This document shows, piece after piece, positions 63,770 to 64,000 of a DNA stretch of 64,000 nucleotides (position 1 is the stretch's first letter; each line of letters begins with the position of its first letter). The stretch is from positions 186,001 through 250,000 of the forward strand of contig NZ_JARHUG010000002.1 in the NCBI RefSeq assembly GCF_029223185.1. The letters are read 5' to 3'. The notes under the pieces are model-generated. The model made no database searches. It worked only from the letters and a program-made list of their open reading frames with translations, and was not told the DNA's origin. The position numbers were made by a program, and so were the translations under genes. Source of the DNA: Aliiglaciecola sp. CAU 1673 (GTDB taxonomy: Bacteria > Pseudomonadota > Gammaproteobacteria > Enterobacterales > Alteromonadaceae).

Positions 63770-64000
63770 CTATGTCCCTCTTGGCAGGTGAACGCGGGTG
63801 CCTTCCTGCAAATAGAATGGGTACACCATATTGTGCCTGCTGTTGGTGGCTTTGATTTGATAGGTGAGTTCAAATCTGAGTACGCCTTCGAACAGATCGT
63901 CCAATTGTGGGGTGATGCTGAGTAATTTAATCCTCGGTTCAAAAAACAGCACGGCCTGGCGCATGGCGTCCAGCATGTTAGCAATGCTGTGTTCGGTGAT
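63770..64000 (-). CDS. GPW/gp25 family baseplate protein (Afp9-like), 5' end outside the window
   Basis: 76 residues of the C-terminal part: ITEHSIANMLDAMRQAVLFFEPRIKLLSI then VLRFELTYQIKATNSRHNMVYPFYL, the gp25 end fold found in Afp9 and T6SS TssE. It continues past base 64000; an internal ATG at 63976 is not the start. Four bases separate it from the Afp11-like gene, so it is part of the same operon. Confidence 0.85.
   Translation of the reverse strand: MTEHSIANMLDAMRQAVLFFEPRIKLLSITPQLDDLFEGVLRFELTYQIKATNSRHNMVYPFYLQEGTRVHLPRGT

Noticed and set aside
47300-64000. Prophage
   Set aside because: No integrase, capsid, portal or terminase genes in the window; AAA+ and DUF4157 genes point to an eCIS.
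1-64000. tRNA and rRNA genes
   Set aside because: No cloverleaf with CCA-adjacent acceptor stem or rRNA-like sequence was noticed on either strand in a reading by eye.

Overview
The window is a chromosomal segment of a gammaproteobacterium, most likely a marine or aquatic member of the Alteromonadales. The case rests on the aroF-tyrA and pheL-pheA arrangement, the aspS-nudB-ruvCAB order, the AbgT, FbpABC and EAL-domain gene set, and a chromosomal attC site. This is judged from protein character only; no search was run.

Layout. 1-9.8 kb: a partial YaiI/DUF188 gene, a membrane hybrid histidine kinase, an AbgT transporter, a DnaJ-related protein with a terminator hairpin inside its 5' coding end, a chemotaxis receptor, aroF-tyrA and a periplasmic binding protein. 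9.8-12.7 kb: a leftward operon (beta-barrel-like protein, FMN-binding protein, ApbE, small membrane protein) behind a good Fur box, probably an iron-responsive flavin electron-transfer module. 12.7-20 kb: a sigma-54 two-component pair next to an HlyD/ABC/MacB-like exporter operon whose upstream region has a -24/-12 promoter and twin palindromes. 20-31.4 kb: a small coiled-coil secreted protein, pheA with a classical Phe leader-peptide attenuator, a penicillin-acylase-like hydrolase, a two-receiver regulator, YciH, a GNAT enzyme, a Fur-boxed FbpABC iron transporter and an S1/P1 nuclease. 31.4-41.7 kb: an oxidoreductase, an MFS transporter, EAL and TerB proteins, a YecE homologue that seems to start at ATC, then aspS-nudB-ruvC-ruvA-ruvB.

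The ruv operon is split by about 1.2 kb of repeated palindromic units of about 170 bp, with an amber-interrupted GxxExxY gene among them. 41.7-47.3 kb is accessory DNA: a DUF4209-like RNxxxHG (HEPN-type) protein, an integron attC site, a cassette-borne small membrane protein, and a TIR-TolB-like-TPR protein flanked by imperfect 48-bp direct repeats that each carry a leftward terminator.

47.3-64 kb (continuing past the right edge) is the back half of an extracellular contractile injection system (eCIS). Read leftward: gp25-like wedge, baseplate J-like Afp11, a fibre/adhesin-like protein, an Afp12-like wedge, the tape-measure protein, the AAA+ ATPase, and an unrecognised 721-residue membrane protein, with mostly overlapping genes. 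Beyond the operon are two likely cargo genes: a DUF4157 protein whose C-terminal part carries a His/Cys pair like that of caspase-type (clan CD) proteases, and a divergently encoded protein with a His-rich HxxN-GGxG-N motif like that of toxin nucleases. This locus, especially its cargo, is the best candidate for an undescribed system here.
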